DNA of 64,000 nucleotides, taken from CAXXIC01 sp049315325 (GTDB taxonomy: Bacteria > Bacteroidota > Bacteroidia > Bacteroidales > UBA7332). The translations under genes and the position numbers were made by a program. The stretch is from the NCBI GenBank assembly GCA_049315325.1, contig JBMOKJ010000003.1, positions 186,001-250,000 of the forward strand, read 5' to 3'. The notes beneath the pieces were generated by a model that saw nothing but the letters and a program-made list of their open reading frames with translations, was not told where the DNA came from and made no database searches. This document shows positions 24,833 through 33,699 of this stretch, in pieces. Every line of letters begins with the position of its first letter. Positions within the stretch are counted from its first letter, which is position 1.

Positions 24833-27358
24833 TTATTGAGGATCCATTAATTCTTTCATTTGTCTTTTGAACCATTCAGTCGATGCAAGTTCCTTTTGCT
24901 TTATGTTGAATTTATTTATAAATTCTTTATTCAAATGATCTTTAACACTAAAAGCTTTAAAGAATTCCTCAATGTTGTCTGAATCTAGGTATTTAATAAT
25001 ATCATTTTCATTAGCTCTATCTGCTATTTTCTCAGAATCAATTTTGAGTTCTAAATATGATGTTCGAGCTTGTTTAAATATTGAAATGATATGACTTTTC
25101 TTTTGATTCTTCTGATTGATTATTTCTTTTGTATAATCACTAATATTAATGTTATTTATTCCAATTTCTGCAATGTTCGATGGATGATATAAATAGTTTT
25201 CAAAGCAGTAATATTTTAAAATATAATAATTTGGGTATTTCTTTCTTAATCTTAAGATTTCAGAGTCTAAAAGAAAGTCTCGATCTCTAAGGCCATATTT
25301 CCCAATTCTTAATTTTGTTTGGCTAAAAACTCCGTTTGCATCTCTTTCTGAAATAAAGGAAACATTTGTTAATTCTAAGTCATTCAGGAACTCAGAATTT
25401 TTATTTTCGCAATATATTAGTTTGTCTTCAGATAATCTGTCTCTAGTGATATCTGTGATTAGATTTGAGATATTTACTTCAACCAAACTTTTGTTGCACA
25501 TTATTTTTAATAGACCTTTGGCTTCACAACGTCTAAGTAAATCATAAGAATAAAAGAATGGGTTATCCGAATTAATACATTCTTCACAGTTACATTGAAT
25601 CATCTCATCCACTTTTAACCTTTGAAAATCTTGGTTGATTTCAAGAATATTTTTTCTGATAATTGCTAAAAAATCTTTTATATTATCTCCTGTTAAAGTA
25701 ATAGATATTTTATTCTCAAAGTATTTTTCTCTAATTAATGCATAAGTTTCCTCATATTTTAATAATACACCATATCTCCAATATTTATTATCATAGATAT
25801 CTTGATGCATTTTTACTATTAATCTTGAAAGTATGCCTTTTGGCATAAATTTATACCTTAATTCAAACATTGTTGAATTGCTGTTAGGTGTCCAATCTAA
25901 ATCTATTTCATCTACTGGTAATAATCTAGGAACTAAGTAATCTCCGTTTTTTAACTCAAAACACAAGTCAAATTTTTTATTTCTCATTAAACACAATAAT
26001 TGTGGCATTTTTTCACGATAACCTGGCTCTGACCATATCCTAAAAATATCATCATTTGTAAAACGACCTTTCTGTTCTATAACTAACTTGTCGTCAAGAA
26101 TTTTGTAAACACCTTTTGTTACCCATTCATGATTTAAAAATATAGTATCTTTTAGATCTAAATCTTTCTGGAAGTGAAGTATGACACCAAGGTCATGGAA
26201 GTACTCACTTAAGAATAATGCACTTTCCTGATCCTTGTAATGCATTCTGCACAATTCTAAATATTGTGCTAGATTTATGTAGTTTAACTTTTGGCTTTTT
26301 AACTTTTCAAGTTCAAATCTGATATCAACCCATACTTTTGGTAATGCAGTGCCAATGTGTGGTAGATTTGAGGTTATTTCAACTAATTCACTCTTAAAGG
26401 TCAGAAAATCTGGTCTAAACTCATTTTTTAGACTTACTTTATAATACTTCAATAAATTTGGAAAAGATTCTTGAAACTCTTTAAATGGTATTTCCTTATT
26501 CGATTGATCTGCTTTGTTTAATACCATAATTACAGGACTTTGACCTCCTAATAATTTGATAATATTTAGCCAATAGTAAAAATCTTCATGTCTATCTTCT
26601 TTTCTTGATTCAGTAACAATCATGTAAATTGATCGCTTGGTTAAGAAAAACTGGTGAGTAGAATGATATATTTCTTGACCACCAAAATCCCAAACATTTA
26701 TTTGAAAATCCCTTTGAATATTGGAGTTTACTGTTTTTATCTTTTCATTGGGAACTATCCAAGGTTGAATATTGATTCCTTCTGTACTAACTTCTTCTTC
26801 AAGTTGATACTCATCATTCAATAGACCTTTTGAAAGACATGTTTTGCCAACTCTTCCTTCTCCTACAATTACTAATTTTGCTTCATATAGATAATCTGGG
26901 ACATCCATTTGTTTAATAAAATTTCTAATTGAATCAACTCCTCTTGCTACAATTTCAGGAGGTAATACATCAAAAGAATTTCCTTCAAGAAATAATGAAG
27001 TTAATTTGGGTAAGTTAGCCACCTTTGAAGGTAGATGAGTAATTTTATTGTTCGATAAATTTAAATAAGTCAAATTCGTAAGTTCACAAAGACTCTCCCT
27101 AATTTCAGAAATTTGATTATTCGCTAAGTTAATGCGTGTTAGCTTTTTAAGTTTTTTTATTTCCTCCGGAATGTTTGTAATTATATTTTTAGTTTCAGAA
27201 TATTCATCATTACTTAAGTCGATTATAAAAAGTTCTGGACAATTATCAAAAATAATCTCAGGGATTTCAGTTAATCCACAATTACGGAGATCGAGTCGAT
27301 TCCACCCATGAACAGTTACATTATGCAAACTATTCTTAATTTTTTCTTGTAATGTCAT
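24833..27358 (-). CDS. Roco protein: LRR-ROC-COR GTPase with C-terminal DUF4435/TOPRIM-like domain
   Basis: An 841-residue cytoplasmic protein. Leucine-rich repeats span about 18-135 (LTRINLANNQI, LTYLNLSNNKI). The ROC GTPase domain (about 158-330) has a P-loop GEGRVGKT at 166-173, DFGGQ at 224-228 and NKAD at 281-284. COR follows to about 590. A CNCEEC motif lies at 589-594. The remainder carries IYCENK (Glu651), GLRDRDF (Asp692, Asp694) and YYCFENYL (Glu720-Asn721) in the order and spacing of DUF4435 TOPRIM nucleases, the family of the PARIS effector AriB. The fusion suggests a GTP-controlled sensor with a nuclease output, possibly anti-phage. The gene is much more AT-rich than its neighbours, which points to transfer. 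The Roco call is secure; the nuclease domain is inferred from motifs. Confidence 0.9.
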   Translation of the reverse strand: MTLQEKIKNSLHNVTVHGWNRLDLRNCGLTEIPEIIFDNCPELFIIDLSNDEYSETKNIITNIPEEIKKLKKLTRINLANNQISEIRESLCELTNLTYLNLSNNKITHLPSKVANLPKLTSLFLEGNSFDVLPPEIVARGVDSIRNFIKQMDVPDYLYEAKLVIVGEGRVGKTCLSKGLLNDEYQLEEEVSTEGINIQPWIVPNEKIKTVNSNIQRDFQINVWDFGGQEIYHSTHQFFLTKRSIYMIVTESRKEDRHEDFYYWLNIIKLLGGQSPVIMVLNKADQSNKEIPFKEFQESFPNLLKYYKVSLKNEFRPDFLTFKSELVEITSNLPHIGTALPKVWVDIRFELEKLKSQKLNYINLAQYLELCRMHYKDQESALFLSEYFHDLGVILHFQKDLDLKDTIFLNHEWVTKGVYKILDDKLVIEQKGRFTNDDIFRIWSEPGYREKMPQLLCLMRNKKFDLCFELKNGDYLVPRLLPVDEIDLDWTPNSNSTMFELRYKFMPKGILSRLIVKMHQDIYDNKYWRYGVLLKYEETYALIREKYFENKISITLTGDNIKDFLAIIRKNILEINQDFQRLKVDEMIQCNCEECINSDNPFFYSYDLLRRCEAKGLLKIMCNKSLVEVNISNLITDITRDRLSEDKLIYCENKNSEFLNDLELTNVSFISERDANGVFSQTKLRIGKYGLRDRDFLLDSEILRLRKKYPNYYILKYYCFENYLYHPSNIAEIGINNINISDYTKEIINQKNQKKSHIISIFKQARTSYLELKIDSEKIADRANENDIIKYLDSDNIEEFFKAFSVKDHLNKEFINKFNIKQKELASTEWFKRQMKELMDPQ

Positions 27359-27500
27359 ATTTATTTATTTTATTTTAGAGGTTAATTGAGATACTAAGTT
27401 CAAGCTATTTGCCTTTTGGATAGCTTCAAACATCTTTTATACTCTCTTCTATTAGTGTATTCACAATACAATTAGATATCTAATATTTATATATTTTTCA

Positions 27501-27508
27501 CAAAGGTA
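27501..27508 (-). promoter_or_regulatory. Possible -7 promoter element of the Roco gene
   Basis: The minus strand reads TACCTTTG, matching TAnnTTTG. The leader to the ATG at 27358 would be about 137 bases and would include a short hairpin. Confidence 0.35.
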
Positions 27509-27660
27509 TCAAAATATTTGATTGTATATTGTATGGTAGCATTTAAGTTTTTGATGTTGTTCAGCACAAAAAGTCATAAAGGTTGAGAGTTGTGGCTTTG
27601 AAGTCGTTACTCAAGTCACTTTTTCACGCTTTATTGAATCTTCTTTCAAGCGGAAAAACG

Positions 27661-27668
27661 TATATTTG
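27661..27668 (+). promoter_or_regulatory. -7 promoter element of the DUF4922 gene
   Basis: TATATTTG matches TAnnTTTG, with the predicted start near 27674 and ATG at 27700. Confidence 0.55.
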
Positions 27669-27699
27669 CATAGAAAAATTGGACTAACCATTGAATGAG

Positions 27700-28689
27700 A
27701 TGAATCGCATTTTGACCTCCTCCGAATTAGCACCTTACCAAACGCAATCGACTCCGTCGGGCAAGGCACGCGCATTGCTGGCTCACCAGTGGGAGTACTT
27801 TCCGATGGCGAAGAAGTTTCACGATGCGATGAGTGGTATTCGCGAGAAAAGTGTCGAAATGAGCGGATTGACTATTCGCATTCAATTCAATCCTGCGCGC
27901 ATTGTCTCTTCGGCTGCAAAGATAGATGCCAAAAGTATCAGTGAGCGAAAGTGCTTTCTGTGCGAGGCCAACTTGCCTGTGGAGCAACTTGCGCTTCCGT
28001 TTGGCGACAATTACCTGATGCTGAGTAATCCGTTTCTGATTTTCCCCGAACATCTCACCGTTCCGCACCTTCAACACACCGATCAACGTATTCTGGGTAG
28101 AATGGGCGATATGCTGGCTCTTTCGAAAGAGTTGTCTGATTTTGTGGTGTTCTACAACGGACCGAAATGTGGCGCATCGGCTCCCGATCATTTCCATTTT
28201 CAGGCAGGTAACAAGGGATTTGTGCCGCTGGAGACTGAGCTTGAGATGATTTTAAAACAGTCGCAAACGATTGTTGAAAAGGATTCGTTGCAAATCTTCC
28301 GTGCTAAACCTTTTGGCGCAAATGCGCTTATTATTTTATCAGATAATTCGGCAGAAGTGGAGCAAGCGTTTGAAAAGGTGTATCATAACCTTGCGGTTTT
28401 GTCTCCAAACGAACCAGAGCCAATGCTCAATCTGCTGTCGTGGATGGTGGGAGAGCGCTACTGTTTGGTGGTGTTTCTGCGAAAGTTGCACCGTCCATCG
28501 CAGTTCTTTGCCGAGGGAGATGCCAATATCTTGTTGAGCCCAGCATCTGTAGATTTGGCGGGAGTTTTTATCACGCCACAGGAGAAAGATTTTGAGAAAA
28601 TCACTGCTGCCGATTTGGAGGATATCCTCTCGCAAATTATGGTGAGCGATGCGGTGATGGAGGATATTTCCAACGGATTGCGCAAATAA
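27700..28689 (+). CDS. DUF4922 / HIT-like nucleotidyltransferase-family protein
   Basis: A 329-residue cytoplasmic protein common in Bacteroidetes (DUF4922). It relates to the GalT/Ap4A-phosphorylase branch of the HIT superfamily. The active-site motif His-x-His-x-Gln is present in SAPDHFHFQAG about residue 168. A CFLCEANLP motif about 85-93 recalls the metal site of some relatives. FPEHLTVPHLQH about 112 completes the nucleotide site. The reaction is probably nucleotidyl transfer or phosphorolysis, with unknown substrate. The start is the ATG at 27700; a TTG three codons upstream is less likely. It appears monocistronic. Confidence 0.75.
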   Translation: MNRILTSSELAPYQTQSTPSGKARALLAHQWEYFPMAKKFHDAMSGIREKSVEMSGLTIRIQFNPARIVSSAAKIDAKSISERKCFLCEANLPVEQLALPFGDNYLMLSNPFLIFPEHLTVPHLQHTDQRILGRMGDMLALSKELSDFVVFYNGPKCGASAPDHFHFQAGNKGFVPLETELEMILKQSQTIVEKDSLQIFRAKPFGANALIILSDNSAEVEQAFEKVYHNLAVLSPNEPEPMLNLLSWMVGERYCLVVFLRKLHRPSQFFAEGDANILLSPASVDLAGVFITPQEKDFEKITAADLEDILSQIMVSDAVMEDISNGLRK

Positions 28690-28702
28690 AGTAAAAAAAT
28701 AA

Positions 28703-28870
28703 ACCACTAAGCCACTAAGGAAACTAAGTTTCACAAAGAGTTATCGGCATTTAAAATCAGTCTAATTTTGGTTATTTTCTAACAAATAATTGAAAACCAA
28801 TAACTTAAAATTAAATCAGCTGATGTTTTTCTTAGTGCAATCTTAGTGTATTTAGTGGCTTAGTGGTGAA
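28703..28870. repeat. Long inverted repeat built from CACTAAG units
   Basis: ACCACTAAGCCACTAAGGAAACTAAG at the left is matched in inverted orientation by CTTAGTGCAATCTTAGTGTATTTAGTGGCTTAGTGGT at the right (each written only in its key units CACTAAG/CTTAGTG). An AT-rich core lies between. The layout is like a miniature inverted-repeat element. A further repeat-like segment with CTGCGCCATCCGCG and CTGCGGGAG follows at about 28917-28948. Confidence 0.6.
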
Positions 28871-28961
28871 CTTTCTTAATAGCTAAGCGGGTTATTTCCT
28901 AAGCCGTTTAATCAAAATCTGCGCCATCCGCGTAACCTGCGGGAGATAAATATAACGATTT

Positions 28962-29576
28962 ATGAAAATAAATACCAATCTTTGGAACAGAATCCGCTAT
29001 ACGATTTACACACCTGTGTATGATTCGGTGGCGAAGCATTTCTATCATTCGCGCAAGCTGTCGATTGAGTCGCTTAATATCCAGAAAGGCGATCGGGTGC
29101 TGATAGTGGGAGCGGGGACTGGTCTCGATTTGGAGTTTTTACCCAAAGATTGTGAAGTAGTGGCAACCGACATTACTCCGTCGATGGTAGAGCGCATCAA
29201 ACTTCGGAATGAAGAGTATCAGCTCAATTTACAAACGATTGTGATGGATGGTCAGCAATTGCAGTTTCCCGATGCATCGTTCGATAAAGTGATTTTGCAT
29301 TTGATTTTGGCAGTGATTCCCGATCCAGTGGCGTGCCTCAAAGAGGCTGAGCGTGTTTTGAAACCCGGTGGCAAGATTGCAGTATTCGATAAATTTATAC
29401 GAAAAGGAAAAAAGATTTCGTTGAAACGAAGGTTGTTGAACCCTTTGACTAACTTGCTTTTTTCTGATATTACGCGTGATGTATATCAGCTTGTGGAGCA
29501 CACAAAATTGAATGTTTTGTTGGACGAAGAGGCTAACTTGAATGGTAATTTAAGAAGATTAATTTTAAAAAAATAG
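28962..29576 (+). CDS. Class I SAM-dependent methyltransferase (UbiE-like)
   Basis: A 204-residue cytoplasmic methyltransferase. The SAM-binding motif I is VLIVGAGTGLDLEFLP (about 46-61). The acidic strand end VVATDIT follows, then the motif II region FDKVILHLIL and the motif III RVLKPGGKIAVFDKF. It resembles small phospholipid- or quinone-type methyltransferases (UbiE/PmtA), but the substrate is not readable. It lies 10 bases upstream of the alcohol dehydrogenase gene and is probably co-transcribed with it. Confidence 0.85.
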   Translation: MKINTNLWNRIRYTIYTPVYDSVAKHFYHSRKLSIESLNIQKGDRVLIVGAGTGLDLEFLPKDCEVVATDITPSMVERIKLRNEEYQLNLQTIVMDGQQLQFPDASFDKVILHLILAVIPDPVACLKEAERVLKPGGKIAVFDKFIRKGKKISLKRRLLNPLTNLLFSDITRDVYQLVEHTKLNVLLDEEANLNGNLRRLILKK

Positions 29577-29586
29577 AAAAAACGCA

Positions 29587-30750
29587 ATGGAAAATTTTGA
29601 ATTTCACAATCCTGTAAAGGTAATTTTCGGGAAGAAGGATGAGTTGAAAAAACTATCTACTTTGATTGATCAATCGAAGAAAGTGTTGTTGGTTTATGGA
29701 GGTGGCAGCATCTTCAAAAACGGAGTTTACGATGCTGTGCGCAGCGCGTTGGTCAATCACACAGTACTTGAATTTGGCGGTATCGAGCCCAATCCACACT
29801 TCGAAACAGCGATGAAGGCGGTCGAAGTCATTAAAGCCGAAAAGGTTGATTTTGTATTAGCTGTAGGTGGCGGTTCGGTGATTGATGCGGTGAAGTTTAT
29901 CGTTTCGGCAGCGTTGTATGATGGTGCAGATCCTTGGGATATTTTGGCAAAAGGAGCAGAGGTAAAAGCCGCATTGCCTTTCGGCGCAGTGTTGACGCTT
30001 CCAGCTACAGGTTCGGAGATGAACAGCGGCTCGGTGATTACCAAAGCAGCCACAGAAGAGAAATTTGCCTTTATGTCGGTGCATTCGTTTCCTCAATTTT
30101 CATTTTTGCTACCCGATGCAGCTGGTTCTCTTCCAAAGAAACAGGTGGCAAATGGAGTGGTCGATGCGTTCGTCCACGTAATGGAGCAATACATGAACTA
30201 TCCTGCAGGTGCGCCTTTGAATGATCGTTTTGCAGAATCCATTCTACAAACATTGATTGAAGAAGGACCAAAAGTATATGCTAAACCCGACGATTACGCA
30301 GCGATGTCGAACTTGATGTGGAGTGCAACTATGGCTTTGAACGGCTTGATTGGTTGCGGTGTTCCTCAAGATTGGGCTACACACATGATTGGTCACGAGT
30401 TGACAGCATTTCATGGAATCGACCATGCGCGAACGTTGGCTATCGTGATGCCTGGTTTGTGGAGCGTGCTCAAAGAGGAGAAAAAAGCAAAGCTGTTACA
30501 ATACGGTGCTCGTGTGTGGAATATCACCGAAGGCACTGAAGAAGAACGCGTTTTGGCAACAATTGCACGAACGGAGGCATTCTTCCAATCGTTGGATATT
30601 CCTACCAAATTGGCATACTACGACGTGAAACAAGGGACCATCGACCGAATTGTAACTCGTTTTGAGAAACGTGGCTGGAAGGCTTTTGGCGATCGTGGAT
30701 TGGTCACACCTTCTGTAGTAAGACAATCGTTAGAACATCAATTGGTCTAA
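29587..30750 (+). CDS. Iron-dependent alcohol dehydrogenase (YqhD/butanol dehydrogenase type)
   Basis: A 387-residue NAD(P)H-dependent oxidoreductase that reduces aldehydes or oxidises alcohols. The nucleotide-binding strand VLLVYGGGSIFKNG is near 34-47 and GGGSVIDAVKFI near 97. The metal ligands are visible: Asp and His in GVVDAFVHVMEQY about 193-205, and the His residues in HMIGHELTAFHGIDHARTLAI about 260-282. The motif pattern fits the YqhD/BdhA group. A hairpin terminator follows. The physiological substrate is unknown. Confidence 0.92.
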   Translation: MENFEFHNPVKVIFGKKDELKKLSTLIDQSKKVLLVYGGGSIFKNGVYDAVRSALVNHTVLEFGGIEPNPHFETAMKAVEVIKAEKVDFVLAVGGGSVIDAVKFIVSAALYDGADPWDILAKGAEVKAALPFGAVLTLPATGSEMNSGSVITKAATEEKFAFMSVHSFPQFSFLLPDAAGSLPKKQVANGVVDAFVHVMEQYMNYPAGAPLNDRFAESILQTLIEEGPKVYAKPDDYAAMSNLMWSATMALNGLIGCGVPQDWATHMIGHELTAFHGIDHARTLAIVMPGLWSVLKEEKKAKLLQYGARVWNITEGTEEERVLATIARTEAFFQSLDIPTKLAYYDVKQGTIDRIVTRFEKRGWKAFGDRGLVTPSVVRQSLEHQLV

Positions 30751-30760
30751 TATACTTGAC

Positions 30761-30834
30761 GTTTCCGCAGATTACGTAAATGTCGAAGATTCTAATTCGG
30801 TGTTAGGTGCGAAATCTGCGGGAACTTTTTTATT
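30761..30834 (+). terminator. Hairpin made of a repeat arm pair, likely terminator
   Basis: GTTTCCGCAGATT pairs with AAATCTGCGGGAAC (one bulge) across a 38-base spacer, and a T6 run follows. The arms match the CTGCG-type dispersed repeat seen also near 28917-28948, so a repeat may serve here as terminator. Confidence 0.5.
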
Positions 30835-31396
30835 CTATCTCAATGTTGTATTTCGAAAGAAGTCCGATCGTGCCTGCCTGAGAGAATCGGGCTTTTTTTA
30901 TGCGGTTATTTTCAGGGTCGATGATATAGTTGTAGGCGGTTCTTAAATCGGCTTTTTCGAGGTTCGTTCGATCGAAAGTCGCTGCAGCCATTTCGCACTC
31001 GGTAAATGAAGCACTGGTGAGATTTGCTTCCGTAAAATCGACTTCTTGCAATTGGCAGTTTACGAATTGTGTCTCTTTCAGATTCACTTGGTAAAACGAC
31101 GAGAGGTTGAGCTGAGAGTTGACAAATGAAGCTGAAAAGAGAAATTTCCGGCAATCGTCGAAGTGCAATCCCAACATTTTGCAGCCTTTGAACTCGATTT
31201 CTCTGAAAGTGGTGTTGTGCACGATTGCCAAGCTAAAATCGCAGTTTGTGAAACTACACTCTGCAAATTCGATATTCGATAAGTCGCAACCTGCAAATGA
31301 GCAATTGGTAAAAGTGCAGCGGTCGTATTCTGCAATCTCAATCTCTGTTTGGCGAAAGTCGATGGAGGCAAACTCTTTTTCGTCGATGTAAGTCAT
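30830..31396 (-). CDS. Pentapeptide-repeat protein
   Basis: A 188-residue protein made almost entirely of pentapeptide repeats of the A(D/N)Lxx/(C/S)xF type (CTFTNCSFAGCDLSNIEF, DFTEANLTSASF, TFDRTNLEKADL), which fold as a right-handed quadrilateral beta-helix. The family includes the gyrase-protecting Qnr/MfpA proteins, and the length is in that range, but I see no clear Qnr loop signature. It is the third gene of an operon behind threonine aldolase and a hydrolase, with a gap of 22 bases. Function unknown. Confidence 0.85.
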   Translation of the reverse strand: MTYIDEKEFASIDFRQTEIEIAEYDRCTFTNCSFAGCDLSNIEFAECSFTNCDFSLAIVHNTTFREIEFKGCKMLGLHFDDCRKFLFSASFVNSQLNLSSFYQVNLKETQFVNCQLQEVDFTEANLTSASFTECEMAAATFDRTNLEKADLRTAYNYIIDPENNRIKKARFSQAGTIGLLSKYNIEIE

Positions 31397-31418
31397 TCTG
31401 CTATAGATAGATAATTTT

Positions 31419-32444
31419 TTATTTCATTCTGACCTCAACACGATTGACTTCACCACTCAGATAAGGTTTCAGTCCATTTTCGTTGAGTAGCTTTTTGAGT
31501 GAAATATCGTTTTTGAGAAGTTGATTGAAAAACATAAGTGTTGAAGCGCGTACAACTTTTTGCACATCTTTTCGGTTTTTCGACCGCATGCCATGCGTTT
31601 CGCCTCCTTCGTTGTCGCTGAAATCGAGGTGATGGGCATTGTTGAGCCAAACAAAGACGTTGTTTCCGGTTTTTCCCCAATATTCGAAAGCGTCGTATCT
31701 ATTTGTTGCCGTAAGCCCATTTTGCTGCTTATCTTCGGTCCCCGTTATGCCAAGTAACGGAGTGGATAATGAGTAAAAACTCTCTTGAATAAAAAATGGC
31801 TCACCAACGCCTTGAGGCGAAAGTGCAACACATGCTGAAGCGCGTTTGTCTTTCATACTTGGCATGAGACCAGTTCCATATTTTGATCGGGGCTCCAACC
31901 AATTTTGAGCCGGATTCATACCCGCAATCACCATACTTGTAAATGCACCATAAGAGTGACCAAGCACCCCAATATGCTGAATGTCTATTTTGTTTTTCAA
32001 CTTTTCATTCGATTGGTTCCAGCTGATTGCCTGATTGATTGCAAAACTCACGTCTTTAGGTCGCGCAAGAAACTCATTTCCGTCGTGAATCATATCATTC
32101 AGGTTCTTGAATATGCGAAGGGTGCGTTTCAACCTTTTGGTGTTGCTACCCACGTGTTCGAGGCAAAAAACGACATATCCATGAGTTGCAAAATGGTGAG
32201 CCAGAGCAAAATGAGTATCCCAATCGCCACCTGCTCCGTGCGAAATGATAATCAAAGGATAAGTTCCTTTTTCGGTGGGATAATGCACTTTTATGGGAAT
32301 ATTTCTCGAACGGCTCGAATCGGTAAGGTCTCTGAATTCAACGACTTCGGCACTGTATTTTCCAATAGCCGAATAGTCTATTTGTGCACAAATTTTGTTG
32401 TGCATCGCAACTAAAAGCAGACTTAGCAGAATAAACTTCTTCAT
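31419..32444 (-). CDS. Exported alpha/beta-hydrolase
   Basis: A 341-residue protein with a signal peptide (MKKFILLSLLLVAMHNKICAQ). The alpha/beta-hydrolase fold shows the oxyanion-hole segment LIIISHGAGGDWD, the nucleophile elbow VLGHSYGAFTS (Ser about residue 166), an acid residue in GITGTEDKQQ, and the catalytic His in AHHLDFSD. It resembles the dienelactone hydrolase/PAF-acetylhydrolase-like group. The substrate (ester, lipid or small ester) is unknown. It lies 16 bases after the threonine aldolase gene. Confidence 0.85.
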   Translation of the reverse strand: MKKFILLSLLLVAMHNKICAQIDYSAIGKYSAEVVEFRDLTDSSRSRNIPIKVHYPTEKGTYPLIIISHGAGGDWDTHFALAHHFATHGYVVFCLEHVGSNTKRLKRTLRIFKNLNDMIHDGNEFLARPKDVSFAINQAISWNQSNEKLKNKIDIQHIGVLGHSYGAFTSMVIAGMNPAQNWLEPRSKYGTGLMPSMKDKRASACVALSPQGVGEPFFIQESFYSLSTPLLGITGTEDKQQNGLTATNRYDAFEYWGKTGNNVFVWLNNAHHLDFSDNEGGETHGMRSKNRKDVQKVVRASTLMFFNQLLKNDISLKKLLNENGLKPYLSGEVNRVEVRMK

Positions 32445-32460
32445 TTTTTTCGATTAAAAG

Positions 32461-33489
32461 TTACCCAATCAATTCGTGTATTTTTTGTACAAATCGCTCG
32501 ATATCCTCTTCGGTGGTGTCGAAAGCGCACATGAGGCGCACTTCGTTGGTCTGTTCGTTCCAGATGTAGAACGGCACCACCTCTTGCAACGGCGCAATCC
32601 AATCCTTTGGTAGAATGGCGAATACGGCGTTGGTCTGCACCGGTTTTGTGATTTTTATTTGTGGAAATGCACTCAGTTTTGTGTGAAGCTGTTGAGCCAT
32701 TCGGTTGGAGTATGTTGCCGATTTAATGCCTAAATCGTCTTTCAGCAATCGGTCGAATTGTGCAGAGATAAAGCGCATCTTGGAAGGCAGTTGCATACTC
32801 TGTTTTTGACGGAAACGAAGTGTTTTTGCTAACGATTTATTGAAAAAGACAACCGCTTCGCCAAACAGCAAACCAACCTTTGTGCCACCGACCGACAGAA
32901 TATCGACACCCGCAGCTTTGGTCATAGCCTCCATCGAGCAATCCAATCCCACTTGAGCATTAAATAACCGTGCACCATCCATGTGAAGGAGTAAATTATG
33001 CTCGCGTAAAACGGCTTTTATCGCTTTCAGTTCGTCTATCGAGTAGAGCGTGCCATATTCTGTGGGCTGTGCGATTGAGAGCACACTGATTTGCGGATGA
33101 TGCTCATCGCCAATGCGGATTATTTTTTTGCGAATGGTTTCTGGTTCGAGTTTTCCATCGGCATTGGTGGGTAGGGCATAGAGGCGACAGCCGGTGAATC
33201 GCTCTGGCGCTGTAGATTCGTCCACATACATGTGCGAGATGTCGGCACACAAAATGGCATTAAACGACTGCGTGGTAGTACCGATTCCTAGCACGTTTGC
33301 GCCTGTGCCGTTGAATACAAACGTCACTTCGATATCCGATCCAAAGTGTCGCTCAAACTCACGTTTTGCTTCGGCGGTGTAGTCGTCGTTTCCATACGAG
33401 CGGGCGTGTGAGGTGTTTGCCGTGGCTACGGCTTCGAGCATTTCGGGCAGTGCTCCGGCGTAATTATCACTGGCAAATGATTTCTTCAT
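32461..33489 (-). CDS. Low-specificity L-threonine aldolase
   Basis: A 342-residue PLP enzyme that cleaves L-threonine or allo-threonine to glycine and acetaldehyde. It starts KKSFASDNYAGALPEML, typical of the family. FVFNGTGANVLG is the PLP phosphate loop. HMDGARLFNA carries the Asp contacting the cofactor, and SVGGTKVGLLFG carries the Schiff-base Lys. It is the first gene of a three-gene operon with its own -7 element. Confidence 0.93.
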   Translation of the reverse strand: MKKSFASDNYAGALPEMLEAVATANTSHARSYGNDDYTAEAKREFERHFGSDIEVTFVFNGTGANVLGIGTTTQSFNAILCADISHMYVDESTAPERFTGCRLYALPTNADGKLEPETIRKKIIRIGDEHHPQISVLSIAQPTEYGTLYSIDELKAIKAVLREHNLLLHMDGARLFNAQVGLDCSMEAMTKAAGVDILSVGGTKVGLLFGEAVVFFNKSLAKTLRFRQKQSMQLPSKMRFISAQFDRLLKDDLGIKSATYSNRMAQQLHTKLSAFPQIKITKPVQTNAVFAILPKDWIAPLQEVVPFYIWNEQTNEVRLMCAFDTTEEDIERFVQKIHELIG

Positions 33490-33512
33490 AATCTATCTCT
33501 TTTTTCAAGTCC

Positions 33513-33520
33513 CAAAAGTA
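33513..33520 (-). promoter_or_regulatory. -7 promoter element of the threonine aldolase operon
   Basis: The minus strand reads TACTTTTG, matching TAnnTTTG, about 24 bases before the ATG at 33489. Confidence 0.5.
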
Positions 33521-33699
33521 GTAAAACGATTTGAAATTGCACTGATGAGCGGATAAGTTTTGTTCGAACATCTCCTTCATCCAACCACGACAAATAGGAC
33601 TTCAGTCGAAATATTTCCCTTTCACTATTGTATTTCATTGAATAAAGTCTACATTTACAAAACGAAACAAGTTTTCCTAATCGATAAATAAACAAGATC

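Larger units (their letters stand above)
27359..27699. other. Divergent intergenic region between the Roco and DUF4922 genes
   Basis: No gene is seen in these 341 bases. It contains an inverted pair AAGCTAT / ATAGCTT at 27402-27426 in the Roco leader and divergent -7 elements at 27501-27508 (minus) and 27661-27668 (plus). It also marks the switch from AT-rich island to ordinary composition. Confidence 0.6.

Noticed and set aside
27402..27426. Attenuator or operator in the Roco leader (AAGCTAT..ATAGCTT)
   Set aside because: A 7-bp inverted pair with an 11-base loop in very AT-rich DNA can arise by chance, and there is no U tract.
30830..31396. Qnr-type quinolone-resistance protein
   Set aside because: Pentapeptide repeats alone do not define Qnr. 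I could not see the loop-containing Qnr layout, so only the general family is called.
31905..32414. 169-residue plus-strand open frame within the hydrolase gene
   Set aside because: Opposite-strand shadow of a gene with a clear signal peptide and catalytic motifs.
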